This document shows, in pieces, positions 8,730-18,600 of a stretch of 64,000 nucleotides of DNA (the stretch's first letter is position 1; each line of letters begins with the position of its first letter). Made by a program: the position numbers and the translations under genes. Origin of the DNA: Pestalotiopsis fici W106-1 (lineage: Eukaryota > Ascomycota > Sordariomycetes > Amphisphaeriales > Sporocadaceae); contig NW_006917104.1 in assembly GCF_000516985.1 (NCBI RefSeq), forward strand, positions 62,001 to 126,000. The letters run 5' to 3'. A model generated the notes under the pieces. The model saw only the letters and a program-made list of their open reading frames with translations, made no database searches and was not told where the DNA came from.

Positions 8730-10290
8730 TATGAAATCAAGGAATTTTTCCATTTGTATTCACGTCGCCATCACCAGGAGTGTCCCGGCGCAATACTACC
8801 TTGCACATGAGCATGCCACGGTCCCATTCGCCCACTATACATTGTGCATCGGGTCCAGACCTGCTGATATCAGTGTGAACCCGAGGCCTAAGGCATGTTT
8901 GGTCCTCGAGTCTCATTTTAAAGTTGATTATACAGACTTGGCAAGCCACAGATCAAACAAATGCTTCACGGGAATGTATTCAGCTCATCGTCGTAGACGC
9001 TCCATGTTTTCAATCCCTTGGACCGTCGGTGATCCGGCATGGCTGGAACACTGGAGTCATGATTCTCGAATCCTGGGACCTATCCTTCACCGTATGAATA
9101 GTCGGATACCCGCTCTTCCAAGATGCATGCACCGATCGCGGTATTGGTTTGATGGCGCAGTATCCGAGAACGATCCTCATGCCTTGGCATTTGGCCGATT
9201 CATCGAGGTCCTCCTAGGATTTTCTACTTTGGCGAGTCCCAATCTTTGATTTCCTTGTACACGAGCATGTAAAGCGGTCGTGCATACACAAATGGTTGCC
9301 ATGACCCCACGTGGCGCATCACCGTGATGACAATATCTGATGCACATTTGAATCCGCGATAAGCTGGTCAGTGGCTACGCCCTGATTCAGTTGTCCTTGT
9401 GGCAGATTGTCTAGTCAAACACCAAGACCCGACATGCATGGTATACTATAGTCACCCGAGCAAACAAGAATGGATTGAGAGAGCCTGTGAAAGCTTTCCA
9501 AGCTGGCTCACCAGATGCAAAGGGCAGTTGGAGCTGACAATGCCTCACAAATGATATGTGCTGCGTACCGAATAGTCTCCAAGCCTTGCCATGGTAGTCG
9601 ATCCATAGGTCTGGTATCTGGCAGCATGGCACTGGCTACGGACCTGAGATGCGGACATTTGAAGTCTACAGACCAAGATAGGTGATTGTCTTGCTGTCAA
9701 CTGATCGGGTTGGAGGATGTTCGTCTAGTAGATGTTCAGTTTGGTGGATGGTCACTTTGGTAGATGGTCACGTTGATATCAACTCTGCTGCGTCCCAGAA
9801 GACATTCAGACCGATGCTGTAGATGCCTCGGTTCTCTGCCACTCGTTCATTTCCATGACCTCGGAGCAATAAAGGCGCAGCACTGATTGTGCGAATGGAT
9901 ACTGGACAAGAAGCCAAGTCACCGGACGACTAGGACATGATGGAAACTATACAATGCTGCAAACAGAGTACGTCGCATCCCTAGTGCTCATTCAGACATG
10001 AAAACAAGTCAAGGCATGTCAGACGTGGCGCTGGAAAGACGTGCTACATCCCATCCAGCCAAGTGTCACTAGATGGCGATCCTTGAGCATGATTCTTGTC
10101 ACCATCGTGAGTTTCCCGGACCAGGAGGTTTGCAACCAAACTTTTCCTGGACGTCTCTGTTCAGATACAGAGCCGTACAGCGATGATGGCGACGACGGGA
10201 CAGTGTCTGCATTCAACAGTGGTTGTAGAGCATGGCTGAAGCCTATGGAGGTCAGTGGGTATAGAACCCTTGTAATTTCTCTTGAAATTG
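8730..10290. other. Gene-free stretch between the two palindromic arrays
   Basis: A 175-codon open frame at 8722-9249 exists, but it starts inside the repeat, has no recognisable domain or biased composition, and is probably chance. At 9725-9772 a short tandem run of ~16-bp units (TTGGTAGATGGTCAC and variants) is present. Nothing else was recognised. Confidence 0.4.
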
Positions 10291-10666
10291 GCATATAGAT
10301 TCTTTAGTACAAGAATTCTGCAGTGCTGACGACTAGCCAGTACACACGTACTGTTGAACCGTATAGCCCACCAAAATCTTGTACTAAAGCAAGAGTACGT
10401 CAAATTGTATGGTGGTCCCGCTTAGCCAGTACACGTGTACTGCTGAACCGTGAACCCCACCAAAATCTTGTACTGCCGCTTTAGTACAAAATTTTATATG
10501 GTAGTCCCGCTTAGCTAGTACATGCGTACTGCTGGACCGTGGCCCCTACCAAAATCTTGTACTGCCGCTTCAGTACAAGAATTCTGCAGTGCTCACGACT
10601 AGCCAGTACACGCGTACTGTTGAACCGTGGCGCCCACCAAAATCACGTACTAGAGAATCTATATGC
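10291..10666. mobile_element. Foldback/MITE-like element with 20-bp terminal inverted repeats and 89-bp internal units
   Basis: The ends GCATATAGATTCTTTAGTAC (10291-10310) and its inverted partner at 10647-10666 match at 19 of 20 positions. Inside are about four units of 88-89 bp, each containing AGTAC-N4-GTACT, then CCGT...CCACCAAAATC, then a hairpin with TTGTACT/AGTACAA arms. No open reading frame is present, so any movement would need enzymes supplied elsewhere. A clear target duplication was not found. The related inverted array lies 1.9 kb upstream. Confidence 0.7.
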
Positions 10667-11849
10667 ACTTTTGCAGTGCTTTTTTCATTTCATGTCTTGG
10701 TAAATGTCTGGCAGATGCCCAGGAGGCATTATTCTTCCAATGCGCTATTGTAGGAGCATGCATTTGTGACCATGGGTCCATGTCGCCTCCGTCAGCCCGC
10801 GCATCATGATCGTGAGCTGATGGACACTGCATGCCGCTCTGTACACTTGAACCACGCGACCTACCACATTCCCTCGTGGACTTGATTGATATGCTCTTGT
10901 ATGGCCCTCCTTGAGATGCAAGACTTGATCACTTTCAACTAGAATATTCACACTTGAAGCCGATAGATGTGTCACGGAGTATTGGTGGACGCCCGACTGG
11001 GAACAGTACTTTTACCGGACAGAATATTGTGCCCTCTGCCAGCTTTCAGTAAAAGGTCCGTGCCAAAACCCGAGGTTGCCATGGACTTGATGTCAGATGC
11101 AAGATCCGCGAGTCATGTTTGCGCAAGTTGAGCATTCAAGCGAGTGTCGATCATGATGGCCTCGCATCGGAGTTGACGCTGCGCCATAAGTGTAGAGACT
11201 CATGGGCTAAGATGCTCAAGGGTCTGCGCTGTCGAAACTGGAACACGGACACATCATACTGGCAGATTCACTTGGGCAGTAAACTACAACCTCTGTACAA
11301 AGCACTGTCGAATCCATGCCAGCTCGACAGCAGGCCAAATCCTGTCCACTGGCTCGACAAAGTGCAGTAGATGCTGCGGTCTTGCTGTAATTGTGTGCTA
11401 AATTAGAGTCGAGATTGAAGATATTTGTAACGTGATGAATCCCCAGAGACCTTGACCACTACACGCCTTGAGGTCGGGAAAATGAGTGCGTTGGGATTGT
11501 ATTGTAAACAGTGGTGGTCGACAGTATCCATGTGCATTCAAATCTGTACAAAGCACTGTCGAATCCAAGACACCAGGCAAAGCAACAAGACTGTTTTACG
11601 TGAATACAGAAATTCATTATGGACTTTTAATACATTCTCGAGGTCAATGAATCGTTGCTTTGTTTTGGACTTTTCATGCCTGGGTTACGTGCAACTGGAT
11701 CGTGGATTGGCAGAAATCTGGATCATGAAATTCACTGTTCAGTAGGGAGGTATTGCATTGATGCCATGGTAAATCAGATTCAATCTAGCTTCATTATACA
11801 AGCATGGTCAAGTCATCCGACCGTTTTCTTTGACCAAGTCAGAGCATGA
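10667..11849. other. Gene-free stretch with a 25-bp duplication
   Basis: No convincing gene is present. An exact 25-bp sequence beginning TCTGTACAAAGCACTGTCG occurs at 11292-11316 and again at 11543-11567, 251 bp apart, suggesting a local duplication or insertion footprint. Confidence 0.4.
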
Positions 11850-12776
11850 TTAATCGAATATCTTGATAAATCCTCCCATCTGAGCCTCTCTGTCGGCCTG
11901 CTTCTTCTTCTCGGCATCCTCCTTTTCGGCCTCGGGTTCATCTTGGTGGCTTCTGCTGTCGCCGTGCGACTCGTGCGAGACATTGACCGAGGCTGAGCCA
12001 TTTCCGGACTGATTGTTTGAAGAGCCAAAGGCAAGGCCGCGGGCAAAGCCCTGATCGTAACCACGGGCAAAACCGCTCGTGAAACCGCGTTCAAACTCGC
12101 CATCACCACCGTTACCACGAACACGACCACGACCACGAACAAGACCACGGCCACGAACAAGACCACGGCCACGAACAAGACCACGGCCACGAACAAGACC
12201 ACGGCCACGAACAAGACCACGACCACGACCGAAACTGTGGCCAAAAGAGTTGCCAGCCTGACGACCAGCCTGAATACCATTCTGGTCATTGCCAGAATTC
12301 TGGCGAGCTGCTTGCTCACCAGCAACGGGCTGAGGAGCAGCCTCAATAGCGGGCAGAGCCGCATTGCCATTGCCCACGGCAGCAAAGATTTCGTCCGTCC
12401 CAAGTCGCTTCGCATTCGAGCGGGCCCTTATTTCCTCCTTGGTGAGGGGTTTGCGATTCATCGACGCCATGAAGCCCATATTTCCTGCAAGGTTCAGGTC
12501 AAAGACGTTGCGAGCATGCTCTCCAGTACGGTGTATCAGCTTGGAGATTTGCGAAAACGATTTGTTCTCCATGCGCGGAACCTTGGCGAGCTCGAGAGAG
12601 CCATTGGCTGAGCCAGGCTCTCCATGGGCCTCCTCGGCGCGTTCGCTGAACCGGCGCTTCCTAGCTTCTTGTCGGCTGTTAAACCTGCCCACTCTTTGAT
12701 CGGGGCTCTCGTCCAGGTTCTTGACGGCGGGATCCTTTTGCGGAACGACGGCTTTGTTGGTGCTTTGGTCAGACAT
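11850..12776 (-). CDS. RG-repeat disordered protein, probable divergent paralog of the UBM protein
   Basis: The preferred ATG at 12776 gives 308 aa; an in-frame ATG at 12944 would translate a GT microsatellite as Thr-His repeats, so the later start is favoured. N-terminal NLDESPDQ followed by a basic KRRFSER patch aligns in position and character with LDQSLDEI plus KRRQQ of the 5036-5911 protein, but the motif is weakened by Pro. The middle is polar. Residues ~180-220 are five to six copies of RGRGLV, followed by FARG/Gly/Asn-rich sequence and an acidic-basic tail ending in GGFIKIFD. No enzyme motif or intron is seen. RGG-type repeats suggest RNA or RNP binding. The paralogy and role are inferred. 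Confidence 0.7.
   Translation of the reverse strand: MSDQSTNKAVVPQKDPAVKNLDESPDQRVGRFNSRQEARKRRFSERAEEAHGEPGSANGSLELAKVPRMENKSFSQISKLIHRTGEHARNVFDLNLAGNMGFMASMNRKPLTKEEIRARSNAKRLGTDEIFAAVGNGNAALPAIEAAPQPVAGEQAARQNSGNDQNGIQAGRQAGNSFGHSFGRGRGLVRGRGLVRGRGLVRGRGLVRGRGLVRGRGRVRGNGGDGEFERGFTSGFARGYDQGFARGLAFGSSNNQSGNGSASVNVSHESHGDSRSHQDEPEAEKEDAEKKKQADREAQMGGFIKIFD
12133..12222 (-). repeat. 18-bp in-frame minisatellite encoding RGLVRG
   Basis: Five near-identical tandem units of CCACGAACAAGACCACGG lie inside the minus-strand RG-repeat gene. Because the unit is a multiple of 3, copy-number changes would lengthen or shorten the RG domain without breaking the frame. Confidence 0.85.
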
Positions 12777-12823
12777 TTCAATGTGTTGACCGTTGTTGTT
12801 GCGATGATGGGATGGTGATGGGA

Positions 12824-12848
12824 TGTGTGTGTGTGTGTGTGTGTGTGT
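12824..12848. repeat. GT/CA dinucleotide microsatellite in a gene leader
   Basis: A run of about 12 GT units lies 48-72 bp upstream of the preferred start (12776) of the minus-strand RG-repeat gene. The related 5036-5911 gene also carries a microsatellite in its leader. Confidence 0.85.
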
Positions 12849-13385
12849 AACAAGTAGAAAGAGATGTAAACGTGGGAAAAGTTTGCAGAATGCGTCGAGT
12901 GAAAGTTGACTGGGTGGATGCCTTGACACTGGTTGCAAAAACAAATTCGGGCGTTTGCATTCAAGCTTTTCAACGCCACCCGATAAACTGCCATGCCTAG
13001 GAGGCCAGCTCGGTCAAGTTGAACCAAAGAATTCCCTGCATACTAGGCACTAAAAGGTGTTCTTGATTTGGGACCGTTGTTTGAACTTTTCCTTCAACAC
13101 CATCAAGCATACCCATCCAGCGCCAGCACCGACATACCAACGGCGCATCGCGAAGACGAGTGCCAGTCAACAAGCCATACAACCATTGTATCAGTAACAC
13201 CATCAAGAGATTTCGAAAAATTCGTGTTCGGATCATACTGAACTACTTTGCCCTCAGACCTTGATCTACCTGGACGAAATGCAATGCATCGACGACCAAT
13301 GGGTTGGAGCATTTGAAATGACACCGGGACTGGGCTTTCAGTGAGGACTCTGCGTCTCAGCATCACCACAACAGGCTTCCTAGGC

Positions 13386-13542
13386 TGCCTCGGGGCGCAT
13401 CAAAGCTCACCTTGAACGGACCTTTGACAGTGGTGTCTGGATGTGCAGTGACGCGTCTACCGACCTGGACCTCACAGACTCGCTACCGCCTTGGGGCTCG
13501 GCAAAGCTCACCTTGAACGGACTTTTGACAGTAGTGTCTGGA
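13386..13542. repeat. Pair of ~55-bp direct repeats
   Basis: The block containing CAAAGCTCACCTTGAACGGA and a TTTGACAG(T)(G/A)GTGTCTGGA end occurs at ~13386-13441 and ~13489-13542, offset by about 101 bp with only a few mismatches. It lies just upstream of a helicase-like C-terminal fragment. No function is evident. Confidence 0.7.
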
Positions 13543-13562
13543 AGGGCATGTTGAAATAAGAG

Positions 13563-13690
13563 CCTTCATTTCGAGCTGTATGCTCCACTACAAATTATAC
13601 CTTTTCTTTACTCCCATAGATACGTACAGATGCTCAACCAACTGATCTTCACTAGCCATGACCTCGTTCATCTGAACATTCCAAAGCTGT
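13563..13690 (+). pseudogene. Small decayed piece resembling the C-terminus of the helicase-like gene
   Basis: The sequence shares extended similarity with 25794-25895 (ACTCCCATAGATAC/TTCCCGTAGATAC... ACCTCGTTCATCTGAACA), which directly follows the recognisable helicase fragment there. Translated, it gives DLVHLNIPKL followed by a stop, comparable with NLIYIPQHVF of the intact gene at ~residues 660-670. Only ~40 codons remain. This indicates a third copy of the family, at low confidence. Confidence 0.35.
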
Positions 13691-13886
13691 AAATATAGGA
13701 ATATACGCTCCCAAGAGGCAGTGACTCTTGTCCAACATTGAACCGTCCTTTACTTTGCTCGGTACGGCCAGGACGGCCACGTAGAAATTTGCCCACAAAG
13801 GAAACAATCCACGGAACCGTCACTGTCCGATTATAAGTTAATCTTCAGAGAAACCAATTGAAGTGCTCCATATTCATCCTTCACGT

Positions 13887-14817
13887 CTAATTGGAAATCG
13901 TCAATGTCTTGTGTCGATCCAACAAGTACACAAGAGCTGGATAAAATCCCGAGAGATCCTCGGGCGGCGACCTTTCTTTCAAAGTCTCCAATTTGGCGGG
14001 AACCGTCTGGCTCTCCAGGTCAAAGGGCATGTGACCGAACGCCATGTAGTCCCAAGTCCGACCATGTCATGTTAATCTGCTCGTCGGCCGCGGCCGCCCT
14101 CTGCTCGCGAGCCAATTGCTTTTGTGCCCGGGTACCGCTGATAGCTCCCCTAGTGCCGTGGGCAGGGGCGTCGCTCAACATTGAAGCGGGCATCTTAGGC
14201 TCGACGATTTTGGATCGGAACTTTTTGGCTAGGGTCTATCCCATCTGAGATTGCTTCAAAGGGAGGAAGACGTAGATCAGAGCCATTGTGGCAAAAATGA
14301 ACAGGTTTAGAAAGCCACAGAAAGAGACATCTAGCCAAAGGCGCTCTCGCAGGAGCCGGAATCTCTGCCTTGGTCTCCAGTCGACGTGGTCGCGAGGGTG
14401 ACCTAAGACACCAAGTCCTGAATGGAATGCTCATGACAAGACTAAAGGAAATTTTAATAAATACGAAATCGCTTCCGAATTCCCTTTTCGATGACCACTC
14501 GCTTATCCCCTTAATATACGTATTAATCAAGGTGGTGCTTTCTTATTCTCGGCCTGCAGCTCGGGCTGCGTCTCAGCTTGTGTCTCGGCTTGGACCTCGA
14601 CCTGCGATCCGGTTTGTGTCTGTTGCTCCTGCTGCTGCCTTTGGCGCTGTTGGCGCTGGAAGATTAATAAGCCACTTAGAAATGTGCGATTCAGATGGAC
14701 GCTCAAGTGCCATCGTGCAAGTTTGTGGGCAAACGGGTATTGAGGGCCACTCTTGAGTTTGTCCGTCTTGTTGGACTCGGTGTTCGTGAAGAGGAGGTCG
14801 GTGTGATAGAGGCGCAT
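13887..14817 (-). pseudogene. Degraded minus-strand gene remnants, unknown family
   Basis: Several protein-like frames follow one another on the minus strand, broken by stops and frame changes: a Gln-rich piece (14817-14527), a piece with a hydrophobic helix reading LFIFATMALIYVFLPL (~14290), one reading FRSKIVEPKMPASML and RAQKQLAREQRAAAADEQ (~14220-14060), and one reading GHMPFDLESQTVPAKLETLK (~14035-13887). The hydrophobic segment could be the last membrane helix of a transporter. The family cannot be named, and some pieces may be chance. Confidence 0.3.
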
Positions 14818-15241
14818 GACGAAACAATGTGAGCCGACGGCATTGAGTCAAGCGGACAGACTGTCGCCCGCATCACCGAGTCACCAAGCCCAGTCTTGGC
14901 AAATAAAGTTGGCGACTTGGCCAATGAGGTGGTCTCGTCTTTGCAGCATGTATCTCAGAAGTGGTCCAAGTCAGTTCCCGATTACTCTTCCTCCAGAGTT
15001 CGAAATTGAGAGAAGCCCATTGTGTGATTAGGATGGAAGCCAATTGCGAGACGATAGTGAGATGGGGAACAAAAACCAAACCAAACCAACCCCCACCTAA
15101 GACGGACAGCCGTAAGGCTGTGGCCTTTATGTGGTTTTTGATCAAATAGCATATAAAATCTCAAAATATGTGGAAACAGTCTTGATTGAGAAAACGATGG
15201 ATGATGATCCTGTATGCTAAACGCAACGAAAAACAAAGGCT

Positions 15242-15264
15242 TATAAGTCCCGAAGGGACTTATA
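15242..15264. other. Perfect 10-bp hairpin with GAA loop
   Basis: TATAAGTCCC, loop GAA, GGGACTTATA. It lies between the remnants at 14 kb and a short orphan frame, not next to an intact gene end. It could be a structured RNA or a foldback scar. Only the symmetry is certain. Confidence 0.6.
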
Positions 15265-15281
15265 GAGCCACTCTAAGCTAA

Positions 15282-15662
15282 GCCTCCACAGCCACTTTTA
15301 GTGGGCATCTCCAGCGCCCCCACATCAATAGAAGTATTCCAGAAACATCCGAGGCTCTAGAGCTGATCGTAGGAGTGGCCGATATGCCGTGGACAATAGT
15401 CGAAGCATTCGAGGGGTGTTTGACGAGTAGTTTTGCAGACGTCAAGTTCATCCGATACGATGCGTTCCCACTTGAATTCCTGAAATCGTGCAAAACTACG
15501 AACCTTGGAGTGAACCAAGTCGCAGTTTTAATGGGAGACTTGTTCTTCTTTGCCCTTGAACTTGTATCAATGACTGGTTCACTTAGGGTCAACTATTCGT
15601 GGGTTATACATGGCCTTTACAACGCCACGCTCACGGCCCTGTACCTGCAAACTCAAGAGTAA
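15282..15662 (+). pseudogene. Orphan coding-like frame, probably a gene fragment
   Basis: An open frame with strongly protein-like content reads INRSIPETSEALELIVG, then MPWTIVEAFEGCL, FADVKFIRYDAFPLEFL and a hydrophobic MGDLFFFALELV. There is no ATG at the start of the good region; the first is at 15384, giving 92 aa. It ends 25 bp before the convergent end of the long coiled-coil gene. The family is not recognised. It looks like the tail of a lost gene. Confidence 0.35.
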
Positions 15663-15686
15663 TACGTAATTCTATCATCTATCAAG

Positions 15687-18600
15687 CTATACATACTTTT
15701 GATCGGTATTAGCAAAGATCCAGAAATATTCTGCGCTCGTCTTGGGCTCCAGCAGAATATCCTGCTCCCCTTGTGGAGCTCGCATGCGATAAACATCGCC
15801 TTCCCATACACACTGGCTGCTTGTTACAAGCCTGAGAGATCGATCACGGGGGCAAACAACCAGAATTCCTTCGCGGAGTTGTCCGCCAAACCCCATGAAA
15901 CCCATTCCAAGAGTGGGCAAAAACATGCTCTGGCGACTTGGTTCTTCCAGTCCCACAAGTTGTGAAGCCATTGCATCGCAACCATTTTTGATGGCGTCAT
16001 AAACTGGCGCACAGTAACAGCTAGACACCAAATCACGGACCTTGTCACACAAGGACTGCGTTGGATGGTCCGGCCACCTGTCGCTCAAAACCGTGGCAAC
16101 TTGCCAAAGGGGAATCAGGTAAAAGTGGTCAAACGTGTGCTGGGTAACATGACGTTGCTCAGATTCGGCCAAGCATTTTTCAAGCACCAGGATAACCAGA
16201 TTGACTGGCGGGGACGCCTCTTCTGCCAGAGACTTGGTCAACATGCCAAGGAGATGAATGTGGCAGTTGTTGAATTCAGTCTTTAAAAGACCCGAAAAGA
16301 GCTGCCCACAGAGAGACGTCACTGAGCTCGGGGCGGGCTTCTCACCCACCGGGTCATCCGAGGTCCACGGGGGGAGAATAACCCAAGGTTTTTCGCCCGC
16401 CAAAGGTTGTGCATTCCCACAAGTGTGTTTAGCCAGGCTGTTGACGAATGGCACCCATGATGCCACGTCAGCGCTTGACTTGAACTCGGTAGCAAAAGAT
16501 ACAGCTAAACCCTCTGTTAGTATGACCTTTTGCGCCTCGAGGTCCTGGATGCGACCAGAGTTGACTCGAGCCAGATCCGCGCCCTTGCGCGCATTAGCTG
16601 TCAGGTCCGTAACCTTTTGACGCAGGCTGTTGACGGTCTCGTCTGCCTTGTCAAGAGATTGCTTGCTTGACTGGAGCTCGGCCTCCTTTCTGAAAAGTTC
16701 GGCCTGCGTCCCCGAAAGTTCCCTCTGCGTCCCCGAAAGTTCCGTCTGCTTTCCCGAAAGTTCGGCCTGCTTCCGGGAAAGTTCGGTCTCCTTCCGGAAA
16801 AGTTCAGTTTGCTTACCGGAAAGTTCACTTTGCTTCCCGGAAAGTTCGGCCTCCTTCTGGGAAAGCTCGGTCTTGAGCCCCTCAACCTGCCGTGCCTTTT
16901 CTAGCAAGTCTTGTTCCGCCTTGCCACTGAGCTTCTGCATCGCTTGTGCTTGCTCTGATTTCAACTGCTCAACAGCATTTGCATGACTAGATTCAAGAGC
17001 CTTCATGTCTTCCTCCAGGCGTTTCTTGTCTTGATCCCTAGATGCAACATTAGCTGTCAACGACGTAATGGTCTCGGTCTTCTCAGCACTGGTATGATTC
17101 AATGCATCGATACTGTTGTTGGCTGTTGTCTTTTCAGTCTCCAAAGACGCAATGGCCCTGTCCTTGTTAGCCATCAATGCCTGATTAGATTCCACTTGAC
17201 CTCGTAACGACTTGATAGTCTCGGTCCTGATCTGGCCCAGGTTCTCCATGGCTTGCAGCAAGCCATTGGCAGACACCCAAACTTCTTCCAGGTTCTCTCT
17301 TCTTTCAGACAACCGAGCAATATTGCGTAACAAATTGGTATTATAACCCTGCAAAATGGCCAATTCGGCCTGTCTGGCGTCGTATCGACCTTGCAAATCG
17401 CCGAGGCTAGTCATTGTCGCAGCTCTCGAAGCCTTGACACTCGACAGTCTAGCTGCTACAAGACTGATTTTCTTCTTTCTCGCATCGAGTAACAATTTGC
17501 GGGACTTGATAGTCTTTCGCAAAGACTCAATGGTCCTGCCCTTGAGCTTGGTCACTCTCTTGCTCGATGAAATCCTGCCGCGTAGGAAACCGATCGTCTT
17601 CTTGTGGGCATTGACGGCCCCCTGACTGGACTGGACCTCTTTCTCCAAGGAGTCGATCAATTCAACCTTTTCCTGAATTTCTGCATTCTTGGCTCTAATG
17701 ACGTCCTTTTTAGAGTCAATGGTTGTCTTTAACGTGTTGATAAACTTATCCTTTGTTGTAATAGTCACGTCCCCGTCTTTAATCGTAGCCTTTTGAGTTG
17801 CAATCTTCTCCTTCAAGGAATTGATATACTTGTCCTTTGTTGTAATGGTCACATCCCTGTCTTGAATGGTGGCCTTTTGAGATGCAATCTCCTCCTTCAA
17901 CGTGTTGATAGACGTATCCTTTGTTGTAAGAGTCACAACCCCGTCTTTAATCGTAGCCTTTTGAGTTGCAATCTTTTCCTTCAACGTGTTGATATACTTG
18001 TCCTTTGTTTTAATAATCAGATCCCTGTCTTCAATGGTAGCCTTTTGAGATGCAATCTCCTCCTTCAACGTGTTGATGTTCTCCTTCAAGGACTTGATGA
18101 TCTGGCCCTTTTCTTGAATGATTGTCTGCTCGGCATTGTAAAGCGAGATAGTAGACTCGCGATCTGCCTTGGCAGCCACGGTCCGGCTCTCTGCATGCCT
18201 CAACTGCGTATTGAGGTCCTCGACTTCTTTCTCATGTCGACTTTCGAGGTCCTCGACTTCTTTCTCATGTTGACTTTTGAGTCTTTCAATTGCTCTCTCA
18301 TGCTGATTATCGACATCTTCGGCCTCGGCCTCGAGTCTTTCAATTGCTCTCTCATGCTGATTATCGGCATCTCTGGCCTCGGCCTCGAGTCTTTCAATGG
18401 TTTTGTCCCGTCTCTCAATCATTTTCTTGAGCGGCGTCGTCATCTCTTCCCTGACATTCATGGGCACGAGCCTCTTGATATATTCCGGCAGCTCAGCCGG
18501 CAAGGTGGTACGAGAAGTGGTGACAAGCAATGCTTTGTGGTATATTTCCTCTTGAATCTGGTAGGCCTCCCACCTGATCCGAAACCAGTTGCCATCATTC

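Noticed and set aside
8722..9249. 175-codon open frame on the plus strand
   Set aside because: It begins inside the palindromic repeat and has no domain, signal or biased composition; length is compatible with chance.
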